DNA of 26,564 bases from a virus: the IMG/VR virus record IMGVR_UViG_3300044950_001782, positions 1 through 26,564 of that record, one strand, 5' to 3'. Below the pieces are notes generated by a model. The model was not told where the DNA came from. It saw only the letters and a program-made list of their open reading frames with translations, and did not search any database. Of this stretch, positions 1-6,657 are shown piece after piece. The first letter of the stretch is position 1. Every line of letters starts with the position of its first letter. The position numbers and the translations under genes are program-made.

Positions 1-87
1 AAGCCAGGAGGCTGGTTCGAAGTGGGTGCGAATGACCTGAGCCTGCGCAAGTGCCTAGAGACCAAGGTGGATATTTTCCGGGCCTGA
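1..87 (+). CDS. C-terminal end of an unidentified gene (partial)
   Basis: An open frame enters from the left edge and ends at a TGA at 85-87, giving 28 residues that end in VDIFRA. I do not recognise the family. It runs opposite to the lysis genes and converges on the lysozyme stop only 14 bases away, so it would mark the end of the leftward late block. With so few residues a chance open frame is possible. The residue mix (GWFEVGAND, then LRKCLETK) looks protein-like, but no function can be assigned. Confidence 0.4.
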   Translation, partial: KPGGWFEVGANDLSLRKCLETKVDIFRA

Positions 88-101
88 GAAGGGTCGGGTG
101 A

Positions 102-560
102 TCAGTCATGTAGAAACGCCGCCTCAGCATCACGCCGTACCACTAGCCCGCTCAATATCTTTCCACCGCCATAAATCCATCGGTGCAGCTCTTGCGCGGC
201 GCTTGGCCAGTTCCGCTGATTAATCCGCCGGCGCAGCGTTGAAGTCTGCAACCGCCCCGCACCGAGGTTGAAGGTGAAGTCGACGATAGCAGCGAGCCGG
301 CCATCCGGCTCTGTGGCCAGCACCGGGCAGTAGCGTAGCGTGGCGTTCAGCGCAGTCACCAGATCGCGCGCCAGATAGACATCGGCTTCGGCCTCCGTGA
401 TCGGCGGGTGTTTCGGATCGCAAAGATGCCCGTATCCGATCGTCCAATATCCCGCAGGGCAGACATACGGGTGCGCCCGGCGCAAAGGATCCGCCTTCGG
501 CACCCGATGAAATCCCTCAAACCGCTTGGCCAGATCGATGGCCGCTTGGGGTACCTGCAT
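102..560 (-). CDS. Phage endolysin, GH24-type lysozyme
   Basis: This 152-residue protein should cleave the beta-1,4 bond between N-acetylmuramic acid and N-acetylglucosamine and lyse the host at the end of infection. Reading from the ATG at 560, the catalytic glutamate is in FEGF (E15), followed by the YVCPAGYWTIGYGH block with C34 and T40. This is the E...(D/C)-5aa-T triad of T4/P21-type lysozymes, in the Cys version. The E-to-C gap is about 18 residues rather than the usual 8, because of an insertion around residues 18-32. There is no signal peptide or signal-anchor segment, so release should depend on the adjacent holin. The ATG overlaps the holin stop by one base; a GTG one codon upstream (563) is the alternative start. 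It is the last gene of the leftward block. No Rz/Rz1 spanin pair is seen after it. Confidence 0.93.
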   Translation of the reverse strand: MQVPQAAIDLAKRFEGFHRVPKADPLRRAHPYVCPAGYWTIGYGHLCDPKHPPITEAEADVYLARDLVTALNATLRYCPVLATEPDGRLAAIVDFTFNLGAGRLQTSTLRRRINQRNWPSAAQELHRWIYGGGKILSGLVVRRDAEAAFLHD

Positions 561-1033
561 CACCGCATCCGATCAAACACGCGGCCGAGGAACCAGAAAT
601 TCAGCACGCCAGCCCACAACGCCTGATCGGCATCCGTCCATGCATGGACCACCGCCACACTCCACAACGCCCCGCCATTGATAGCTGCCACAAAGGCTGC
701 TGTCTTGGCGGCGCAGTAAAGCGCCATGAACCAGTAGGTGATTACCGGCCGCACGCTCGACGAGATCGCATCGGCCCAAGCCACTCCCGTTTTCTCACCC
801 TGGGTGCGCACGGCATCGCGCAACGCCTCGATGGCCCCGGTGTTCCAGGCCGCCTCGGCACTTGCCCCGATCTCGGCCATACGCTGTGCGCCCCGAATCT
901 TTTCGAATTCCAGCGCTTTATCCTGCATCGCCAGTTCGTGGCCGCGTTCGCCTTTTCGGTCCAGCCACTTCAGCACCTCGGGCGCCAGTCGAAATGCCCC
1001 GCCCAGCAATCCACCCAGCAAGGTCTCGATCAT
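560..1033 (-). CDS. Holin of the 3TM (GTA_holin_3TM) type
   Basis: This 157-residue protein resembles the three-transmembrane holins found next to lysozymes in many proteobacterial phages and gene transfer agents. The N-terminus has a short hydrophobic glycine-rich segment (residues 1-16). A charged helical stretch follows at about 25-90, then two hydrophobic helices at about 97-118 (TYWFMALYCAAKTAAFVAAI) and 121-150. The family is expected to insert in the inner membrane and open holes that release the endolysin. The start overlaps the stop of the upstream gene (ATGA) and the stop overlaps the lysozyme start, so the lysis genes form a tightly coupled cassette. The assignment rests on pattern and context. 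Confidence 0.82.
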   Translation of the reverse strand: MIETLLGGLLGGAFRLAPEVLKWLDRKGERGHELAMQDKALEFEKIRGAQRMAEIGASAEAAWNTGAIEALRDAVRTQGEKTGVAWADAISSSVRPVITYWFMALYCAAKTAAFVAAINGGALWSVAVVHAWTDADQALWAGVLNFWFLGRVFDRMR

Positions 1034-1323
1034 GGCGCGCTCCCGAAGATCTTCAGCTTCAGCACCGTGCCGGCGACGACCGCCAAGACCAGGCCGGTGA
1101 TCAGCATCTTCACAATGGTCAGGCCAGCGGTCTTCTTGGCCTCATTGAAAGCATCGAGCAGATTGCGCAGCTCGCGGATGTCATGGGCGGCGTCCTCACC
1201 GTCCAGGCCCACGCTGTGCAGCGCCGACTTGGCTCCCTTGGCTGCGGCGCATTCCAGGATGCGTTCAAGTTCTTCCTGCGGCAGCGTCACCGACTTGCGA
1301 CGTTCGATCAGGGGTTCGGTCAT
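1030..1323 (-). CDS. DUF6127-family protein with one C-terminal membrane helix
   Basis: This 97-residue protein looks like DUF6127, small phage proteins encoded just upstream of 3TM holins. Residues 1-60 are charged and helical (ERRKSVTLPQEELERILECA, then GLDGEDAAHDIRELRNLLDA). Residues 66-92 form a hydrophobic segment ending in LKLKIFG, consistent with one membrane span. I start it at the ATG at 1323: a GGAGG lies about 8 nt before it, and that GGAGG would fall inside the coding sequence if the in-frame ATG at 1338 were used. Its position suggests an accessory holin, antiholin or spanin-like role in lysis. That role is inference; no function is established for the family. Confidence 0.75.
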   Translation of the reverse strand: MTEPLIERRKSVTLPQEELERILECAAAKGAKSALHSVGLDGEDAAHDIRELRNLLDAFNEAKKTAGLTIVKMLITGLVLAVVAGTVLKLKIFGSAP

Positions 1324-1346
1324 GTTGCAGTCCTCCATAAACGCGA

Positions 1347-1367
1347 AACCCGCCTCAAGGGCGGGTT
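1347..1367 (-). terminator. Hairpin between tail-tip genes and lysis cassette
   Basis: On the minus strand the arms AACCCGCC and GGCGGGTT form a perfect 8-bp stem with a 5-nt loop, followed by TCGCGTTT. It lies in the only real gap (1324-1392) between the tail genes and the lysis genes. The T-rich tail is short and interrupted, so this is more likely an attenuator or leaky terminator than a strong stop. It could set the ratio of lysis to structural mRNA. An mRNA stability structure is an alternative. Confidence 0.5.
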
Positions 1368-1392
1368 CCAGGGATGAGAAAATAAATGGGTG

Positions 1393-1644
1393 TTACTGGG
1401 TGTTCTGTTGGGTGCCGGGCGGTTTGCCAGGGAAGCTGCCGTGGGGCCGCCTGGCGTGGTCGCCGGCGACCTTGTTGGTGTTCTGCCGCAGGTACTGGCG
1501 CATCGCCCGGGCACTCCGCCCCGGGTTGAAGCCGGACTGCTCCATGCTGTCGTGGGTGTCGATCAACGCCACCAGGGTGTCCTTGTCCTCGCCTGCCGGC
1601 AGGCCATCGATGACCGGCTGCATGCGTTCCTTGAATGTGCTCAT
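1393..1644 (-). CDS. Small hypothetical phage protein
   Basis: This 83-residue protein has no family I recognise. The N-terminal half is helical (MSTFKERMQPVIDGLPAGED, then a DTLVALIDTHDSMEQ segment). The C-terminal third is basic and rich in Pro, Gly and Gln (ARRPHGSFPGKPPGTQQNTQ), so probably disordered. A strong Shine-Dalgarno (AAGGAG) lies about 8 nt before the ATG and supports a real gene. It is the last gene before the 1347-1367 hairpin, at the tail-tip end of the late block. It may be a small virion or assembly protein, but nothing in the sequence proves this. Confidence 0.6.
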   Translation of the reverse strand: MSTFKERMQPVIDGLPAGEDKDTLVALIDTHDSMEQSGFNPGRSARAMRQYLRQNTNKVAGDHARRPHGSFPGKPPGTQQNTQ

Positions 1645-1656
1645 GGGTTGTCTCCT

Positions 1657-1875
1657 TCAGACGGGATAAATGTGTCGGGCCACCGGTGCGCGAGTGGCCA
1701 TGCCGTGGCGGACCAGCACTCGGTCGCCGATCGCCAGGACATCGAGGGAACGCGCCGTCACCGCCCCGCGCTCCGTGGCCACGCGCACCAGATTGCCGTT
1801 GAATCCCACCACCGCGCCGACCAGGGTTGTGTCCGGGGCGACGAGGCGGGTGAGTTCCTGCAGCGGGAAGGTCAT
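1657..1875 (-). CDS. Small beta-rich tail-tip protein (hypothetical)
   Basis: This 72-residue protein is rich in alternating hydrophobic residues (TTLVGAVVGFNGNLVRVAT, then LAIGDRVLVRHGMATR) and ends in HIYPV. The pattern suggests a small beta barrel of the OB or SH3-like kind common in baseplate hubs. Its start overlaps the stop of the upstream gene (ATGA), so the two are probably translated together and may work together. I infer a structural role at the tail tip from context. No family name can be given with confidence. Confidence 0.6.
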   Translation of the reverse strand: MTFPLQELTRLVAPDTTLVGAVVGFNGNLVRVATERGAVTARSLDVLAIGDRVLVRHGMATRAPVARHIYPV

Positions 1876-2168
1876 CGCGGCTGTTCCAGGTTGAGCCGGG
1901 TATCGATGGCTGCCTCGGTCACCGTAATCTGGATGCCGGTGACCTTGGCCCGATAGGCGCTGGCGGTGGACGGGTCGGTCGCCTCGACAATCTGTCCGAG
2001 CCGGAACCCCGGCCGGAAGACCACTTCCAGTTCGACCTGGTTGAACGCGTGGGCATGGGCATCCATCTCGGCGATGCCCCGTTGCAGCAAGGCCTCGTCC
2101 GACAGCAGCGGCTCGACGATGGGCGCGCCCTCGCGTAGACCGTCCCCGCGATAGACCTCAAGGATCAT
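1872..2168 (-). CDS. Predicted baseplate/hub fragment-like tail protein
   Basis: This 98-residue protein has a helical middle (SDEALLQRGIAEMDAHAHAF) followed by a beta-rich part with FRLGQIVEAT and YRAKVTGIQITV. An A..RG..E.D helix followed by a G-Q-x-V strand is a pattern I associate with the C-terminal part of phage tail hub proteins. It may therefore be a separately encoded piece of the hub whose larger part is the 582-residue protein at 2686-4434. The start overlaps the upstream stop (ATGA). The hub assignment is inference from pattern and position; a real but unrelated tail protein is the alternative. Confidence 0.6.
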   Translation of the reverse strand: MILEVYRGDGLREGAPIVEPLLSDEALLQRGIAEMDAHAHAFNQVELEVVFRPGFRLGQIVEATDPSTASAYRAKVTGIQITVTEAAIDTRLNLEQPR

Positions 2169-2674
2169 GTCGCGCTCCCCTTGATCAGGGCGAGGATGCT
2201 GAAATCGGTTTCCCCGTTGAGGGAGGCAGGCGAAGCCAGGGCATAAACCTGGGCCTGGGCCTCGTAGGTGACCTTGGCCACGCCCACACCCTTCACGGCG
2301 GCTTTCACCGTCACCTTGTCGGACTGAAGCGTGAGAGTGCCCAGGCTGCGGCCATACCAGACCGAGGTGTCGATTCCCGCCCGGGCCGGCACGCTGAGAC
2401 TGGCTACATCGGTTTCCTCGAACATCAGTTCGTCGGTAACCGTCACGGTTGCCGTGCCCTGGGCGGACAACGAGCCCGCCGAGCAAATTGTCTCGGTGAT
2501 GCTGACGTTGTCCGACTTGTAGACAAGGATGTAGACCGTCTCGCCGGGGCTGAATGACGTTTTGCCGCCATTCAAACCCTGCGGCCGGGCATCCACCTCG
2601 GCGGATAGATGCCCCTCGCTGGCACCCTGGCCGTCAGGGCTGCCGAACTGCACGCGGATGGTGGCATTGGCCAT
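2165..2674 (-). CDS. Beta-rich virion protein, tail-tip region (hypothetical)
   Basis: This 169-residue protein starts MANATIRVQF, after a strong Shine-Dalgarno (AAGGAG, 7 nt upstream of the ATG at 2674). It is nearly all predicted beta strand: TVYILVYKSDNVSITETICS, ATVTVTDELMF, GTLTLQSDKVTVKAAV, GVAKVTYEAQAQVYAL. There are no membrane helices and no signal peptide. The central part has an immunoglobulin-like or beta-sandwich look. It lies between the repeat-bearing hub-like protein and two small tail-tip genes, so a structural role in the tail tip is likely. I cannot name a family. Confidence 0.62.
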   Translation of the reverse strand: MANATIRVQFGSPDGQGASEGHLSAEVDARPQGLNGGKTSFSPGETVYILVYKSDNVSITETICSAGSLSAQGTATVTVTDELMFEETDVASLSVPARAGIDTSVWYGRSLGTLTLQSDKVTVKAAVKGVGVAKVTYEAQAQVYALASPASLNGETDFSILALIKGSAT

Positions 2675-2685
2675 GCATTACTCCT

Positions 2686-4434
2686 TCAAGCGTCGACCAG
2701 GATGAACTGGACTTCCTCGGCGGCGGCGAGCGTGACGCGCCAGTCGAGGGAGGTAGTGGTGTAGGTGACATCGAGCAGGCTGTAGCCGGGCACCGCCGCG
2801 ACCAGCGCCAGGCTGTCTGCCGTCACGGCCCCGAGATCGGTGTGCTGCCAGGCGGCGCTGGTGATGGCCGTGATCGGATATCGGGTGCTCGCGCGCCCTT
2901 CGATGAATTCAACGACTTCGGATTCACTGCGCATCACTTCGCCCAGGGCGGCGATGACCGTTGCTGGATGCCCGGTGTGTGTGAGCAGAACGGGGCGCGT
3001 TGATGCCAGATAAGCCCGAACTGTGCCCTGGTTGGTGTCGTCCGCATCGGCGACATATTCGATGCGATCGGCGGCGCTCCCGCTCGCCCCGTCCTCGTTG
3101 GCCAGGGTGACCCGGTTGTAGCCGCGCGACGGGGCAATCTGGGCACGGCTGGCCAGCACATCGGCATCGAACAACTGGTGAGCCACCGGCGACTGCCCAT
3201 AGTCAGGGATGCTCACCGTATACCGGCGGCGGCAGACCACCGTGCCATCCGGATTGCTCTCGATGATTCCGCCGATGGCGGCGACCACGCTGCGGGCCGC
3301 CGCGAGCGGTGTCACGCCTTCCATCAGCAGCAGACCAGCGGGGATGGTCCAGTCTGGCAATTGCCAGTCCACGTCGCCGATCAGTTCCTCGACCGCCGTG
3401 CGCGCCGACACCGCCCCAGGCTGGTAATACCGGGTCGTGGCCGCGAAAGGGGCATCGAGTAGCGCCAGCGGCGAGATGGCGGTCAGTTCGCAACGCTGAC
3501 TGGTTTGGGATTCTCGCGATAGAGTCTTGCCGTCCACCACCAGCGCGAAGGTTTCCTGGCCAAGGACCAGGGTGATCGGGTCGCCGATGGCGATAGCAGC
3601 GAAGTCCGCAACCTGCGCGATCTCGACGGTCGCGATCCATACCGGACTGCCCTCATCGCAACTCAGGGTGGCCTGGAGAATGCGGATCGTCTTGTCCTGC
3701 CAGACCAGTTCCGGCGTGTTCATGACCGCTTGCAGATGCTGATCAGCAAGCAACGACCAGGATGCGGTGAGCTGCTTTTTGAGCGGGTTTACATTCGTCA
3801 CGGCGTAGCCAAGGACGAGGTGCGTGGCGACTTCCTGGGTCAGCCAGTAAGTGAGGCGCATGCTTTTTTGGCAAACGCCGAGCTCGGAATACAGAACGAT
3901 GTGCCGCTGCCGGAGCCGGGTCACTTGACTGTAGGGCAGCGTGATTCGTGCCTGAAGCCGGGTTACATCGCCGTATGGCAGGGTGACTTGGGCATGAAGC
4001 CGACTCACCTCAGCGTAGGGCAGAGTGACTCGGACATGATGACGACTTGCCTCGCCGTAGGGCAGATCAATTCGGGTCCTTAGCCACTGCACATCTCCGT
4101 AAAGTAGCGTCACTCGTGACCGGTGTTGGCGGGTATCTCCATAGGGCATGGCCAGGTGCCGCCGATGCTGGCGCAGGTCGCCATAGGGCACCCGGTTCCC
4201 TTTTTCCAGGCGCAAGCCATAGCGGGTCCGGTGCGTGCCGGCAAAGCGCAGCGACCACCCCGACACATTCCGCCACGCCTTGATCTGGGTGAGATCCCAC
4301 GTTGTTACATTGGATGTAAAAACCTCGGTCGTGCCCCAGGCGGCAGAGAACCGAGTACGCACCTTCGCCGGAGCCGCGTCAGCATGAATACTCAGGTGCA
4401 GCGTCAGGCCGATGGTCAGGCCGGTGTCGAACAT
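2686..4434 (-). CDS. Tail hub-like protein with 14-residue tandem repeats
   Basis: This 582-residue protein has two parts. Residues 1-80 are beta-rich. Residues 83 to about 222 are tandem 14-residue units with the approximate consensus LPYGDVxRLxxRVT. Tyrosines fall at exact 14-residue spacing at 84, 98, 112, 126, 140, 154, 168, 182, 196 and 210, the last units being degenerate. Residues 225-582 resemble the body of a siphovirus tail hub, with a helical segment containing TPLAAARSVVAAIGGIIESN, beta-rich stretches, and a C-terminal strand pair ending in VQFILVDA. The start overlaps the previous stop (TAATG). The hub role is inference from position after the tape measure gene. A host-binding or adaptor role for the repeat region is possible. 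Confidence 0.7.
   Translation of the reverse strand: MFDTGLTIGLTLHLSIHADAAPAKVRTRFSAAWGTTEVFTSNVTTWDLTQIKAWRNVSGWSLRFAGTHRTRYGLRLEKGNRVPYGDLRQHRRHLAMPYGDTRQHRSRVTLLYGDVQWLRTRIDLPYGEASRHHVRVTLPYAEVSRLHAQVTLPYGDVTRLQARITLPYSQVTRLRQRHIVLYSELGVCQKSMRLTYWLTQEVATHLVLGYAVTNVNPLKKQLTASWSLLADQHLQAVMNTPELVWQDKTIRILQATLSCDEGSPVWIATVEIAQVADFAAIAIGDPITLVLGQETFALVVDGKTLSRESQTSQRCELTAISPLALLDAPFAATTRYYQPGAVSARTAVEELIGDVDWQLPDWTIPAGLLLMEGVTPLAAARSVVAAIGGIIESNPDGTVVCRRRYTVSIPDYGQSPVAHQLFDADVLASRAQIAPSRGYNRVTLANEDGASGSAADRIEYVADADDTNQGTVRAYLASTRPVLLTHTGHPATVIAALGEVMRSESEVVEFIEGRASTRYPITAITSAAWQHTDLGAVTADSLALVAAVPGYSLLDVTYTTTSLDWRVTLAAAEEVQFILVDA
3811..4188 (-). repeat. About nine 42-bp tandem repeats inside the hub-like gene
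   Basis: The DNA here repeats every 42 bp, matching the 14-residue protein units. On the plus strand, adjacent units at 3937, 3979, 4021 and 4063 each begin with CAG followed by a GTGA-like stretch and end near CCGTA(G/T)GG. Units beginning at 3979 and 4021 are clearly similar base by base, while outer units have diverged. No indel breaks the 42-bp register. This points to expansion by duplication, followed by drift under selection to keep the protein unit length. Confidence 0.85.
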
Positions 4435-5261
4435 TAGAGTGCCGTGAAGCTGGTCGGTGCGGGCAAAGCAAGCGGCGCGTAGTCATTGGTGAACGCCCAC
4501 CATCCTGGCAGCGGCGCTTCGCCCCAGGCATAGCCGCTGGTCAGCTTCATGATGTGTTCGATCTCGCCTTGCAGGTGTGCGCCCGGCGAGTTGTTGATTT
4601 CGCAAAAAAGTGGGGCGACCAGCCGCGGCAAGGGCGATGCAGCATGCCGCTGCATACCCGCAAGCGGTGACCAGAGTGTGCCGACTACTTTGGTATTGAT
4701 AGTGCCCGTTGCAGCGATGGCGTAGGGCGTACGCCAATCTCCACCGTCATAAATGCCGTAGCGACAGACCAGTCCGACATGAAAGTCGGCAGCGTAGCGA
4801 CGCGTCTTCGAGGCCACTGCGCTCGCCTCGAACCAGTTTCCCCACTCAGGGTGCGCGGCGTCCCATTGTTTTGAGATCAGCCACCACCAGCCCGCGTTGC
4901 CATCCGCAGCGAAGGAAATGGCCCGATAAGAGGCCCACTGCGGATCGGTATCGGCATTGAGCAAATACACGCTGTGTGAGGAGCGACTATCGCTATCGTT
5001 GTCATTGACGCCCCAGAGGGCGCGAGCGCGAAGGTTGGGGTAGCTGCCGCCGCCTTGCTCGATGCGCCAGTGCGGGATGTCATCACTGATCGTGCCGGCC
5101 GCGTGGCCAGCAGGAAGCACTTCAAATGCATCGGCCTGGTCCAGGATGACAACAAATCCCGCCGCTTCAAAAAATCCCTTCAGCGTGGCAAACATGGCGG
5201 TCAGTGCCACCGAGTCGAAGTCGCCAGCGGAGTATTCCTTGGTGAAACCCACCGTGGCCAT
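4434..5261 (-). CDS. Tail-tip or virion structural protein (hypothetical)
   Basis: This 275-residue protein begins MATVGFTKEYSAGDF and overlaps the previous stop by one base (TGATG). The N-terminal 50 residues are partly helical (SVALTAMFATLKGFFEAAGF). The rest is rich in Trp, Gly, Ala and Asn with many aromatic pairs (GWWWLISKQWDAAHPEWGNW), typical of globular beta-rich surface proteins. It contains no catalytic motif that I recognise. Its place between the tape measure region and the hub-like gene suggests a tail-tip component, possibly one that contacts the host surface. The exact role is unknown. Confidence 0.65.
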   Translation of the reverse strand: MATVGFTKEYSAGDFDSVALTAMFATLKGFFEAAGFVVILDQADAFEVLPAGHAAGTISDDIPHWRIEQGGGSYPNLRARALWGVNDNDSDSRSSHSVYLLNADTDPQWASYRAISFAADGNAGWWWLISKQWDAAHPEWGNWFEASAVASKTRRYAADFHVGLVCRYGIYDGGDWRTPYAIAATGTINTKVVGTLWSPLAGMQRHAASPLPRLVAPLFCEINNSPGAHLQGEIEHIMKLTSGYAWGEAPLPGWWAFTNDYAPLALPAPTSFTAL

Positions 5262-6268
5262 CACGAACTCTCCCCATGAATCGCCAGTGACGCGAAGTCG
5301 TTGGCGAGGCTGAAGGTGCCGGCTGGAACCTGGCGGCGATACCAGATGGCAATCGCCGCTGGATGCGTGTCGAAATGCAGGCTCTCGTTGGCCTGGAAGG
5401 TGCCGCTCCATCCCGCCGCCTTGATCGTGAAATACGGCGTGCCGGTGGCCGGGTTCACCGGCGCGAAGTCGGCGCTGGTGGAACCCATCGCGGGCAGCGC
5501 GCCCACCGTATTGCCCGACACGTTGAACCCCTGCCCGGTGAAGGTCAGGGTCCAGGTCTGCTCGATGGCTCCCTTGTTGTGGGCGACGAGGTTGCCGACC
5601 GTAGCCGAATCGAAACTGCCTGCGGCACTGGTGAGCGCCAGATTCGACCAGGCGCCAGCAACACTGGCCTGCTGATAAACCGTGCTCACCAGGGAGGGTT
5701 GGATCGCGTAGGTATTCACCAGCGCCGGCGTGAAATCCAGGGTGGCGTAGTCTGGTCCATAGGCCACGCCGGTGAGGGTCACCCACTCCTCATTGCCCGC
5801 ACCGCCGGTGCTCGGGCGATCAGACACCCGGACGAGGTCGCCGACCCGGAACGGCTGCAGGGTGGCGTATTCGGCGTTGTGCTCGCACAGCACCTGGATC
5901 TGACTCGCGCCACCAGCCACCGGCGCGAACAGGGTGCCGATGCCATAGGTGCGGCCCGCGACCTGGTCCTGGGTGTCGGTCGCCGTGCCAAGCTGGAACA
6001 CCACGAAGTCGCCTGCCGGCGTGGGCGCATCGATGAACAGCCGCACATTCTGCAGCGCAGCATCCTGGGCGCTGTTGATGTGGATGAAGGCTTTGCGCAA
6101 TTTCACTGAACCTGCGCCGCGTTCGCTTTGCGACACGTCCGGAAAGAGGTTGTTCTTCACACCGGAGACCAGTTGCGCGAAGGCCATACGGCCGCCGTTC
6201 TGCGCGGGTGTGGCGTCAGACAGCAAGGCGGCGGGCCGCCAGAGGATTTCATTGTCGAGGATGGGCAT
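5261..6268 (-). CDS. Large tail-tip structural protein (hypothetical)
   Basis: This 335-residue protein begins MPILDNEILWRPAALLSD, with a GGAG Shine-Dalgarno about 8 nt before the ATG at 6268. After a short N-terminal segment it is beta-rich and low in lysine. One segment carries several strands (VRLFIDAPTPAGDFVVFQLG), and an immunoglobulin-like stretch (IEQTWTLTFTGQGFNVSG) lies in the C-terminal third. Proteins with this N-terminus occur, to my recollection, as virion structural proteins in proteobacterial siphoviruses, but I cannot verify this here. Context places it in the tail tip together with its coupled neighbour at 4434-5261. Confidence 0.7.
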   Translation of the reverse strand: MPILDNEILWRPAALLSDATPAQNGGRMAFAQLVSGVKNNLFPDVSQSERGAGSVKLRKAFIHINSAQDAALQNVRLFIDAPTPAGDFVVFQLGTATDTQDQVAGRTYGIGTLFAPVAGGASQIQVLCEHNAEYATLQPFRVGDLVRVSDRPSTGGAGNEEWVTLTGVAYGPDYATLDFTPALVNTYAIQPSLVSTVYQQASVAGAWSNLALTSAAGSFDSATVGNLVAHNKGAIEQTWTLTFTGQGFNVSGNTVGALPAMGSTSADFAPVNPATGTPYFTIKAAGWSGTFQANESLHFDTHPAAIAIWYRRQVPAGTFSLANDFASLAIHGESS

Positions 6269-6276
6269 GGGGACTC

Positions 6277-6657
6277 CTACACGGTCATGAGTTTCAGGGT
6301 GGCAAGATAAAAATCGCCGGGCTGGGGGTGGGCCAGGTTGAACAAGGGCTTCGCCTCGAAGGCGGGTGGCTCCTGGTGGCGGAACATCACCTGGAAGGTC
6401 TGGTCACGAAGTTCCAACGTGAAGACGCCGCCCGGGCTGTCAGATCTGAGCTTCAGTGCCTCCACCTGGGTGCGCGTGAACCAGCCAGCGTCCGGTTCGG
6501 ATTCCAGGGTGATGGTCAGGCCGCCGCTGTGCTGGCCGTAGAACACCACCACTGAACCATCCAGGGTACGGCGCACGGTCTGGGCCACCGCCTGGGCGGC
6601 AAATTCATCGGTCCACACCAACCCATCCGGCAGAACCACGGTATCGAGTCGGATCAT
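6277..6657 (-). CDS. Small tail protein, possibly distal-tail (Dit)-like
   Basis: This 126-residue protein runs MIRLDTVVLPDGLVWTDEF, then TLDGSVVVFYGQHSGGLTIT, a WFTRTQVEALKLR helix, and FTLELRDQTFQVMFRH. A 'value-of-target' N-terminus, a glycine hairpin, a helix and a C-terminal strand pair are typical of small beta-barrel tail proteins encoded after the tape measure gene. Distal-tail proteins have this kind of fold, but I cannot confirm homology by eye. The start at 6657 overlaps the upstream stop (ATGA). The protein probably links the tail tube to the larger tip proteins. Confidence 0.65.
   Translation of the reverse strand: MIRLDTVVLPDGLVWTDEFAAQAVAQTVRRTLDGSVVVFYGQHSGGLTITLESEPDAGWFTRTQVEALKLRSDSPGGVFTLELRDQTFQVMFRHQEPPAFEAKPLFNLAHPQPGDFYLATLKLMTV

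Noticed and set aside
644-1669. Plus-strand open frame (341 codons) across the holin and DUF6127 region
   Set aside because: It spans several minus-strand genes and the hairpin at 1347-1367, with no recognisable domain.
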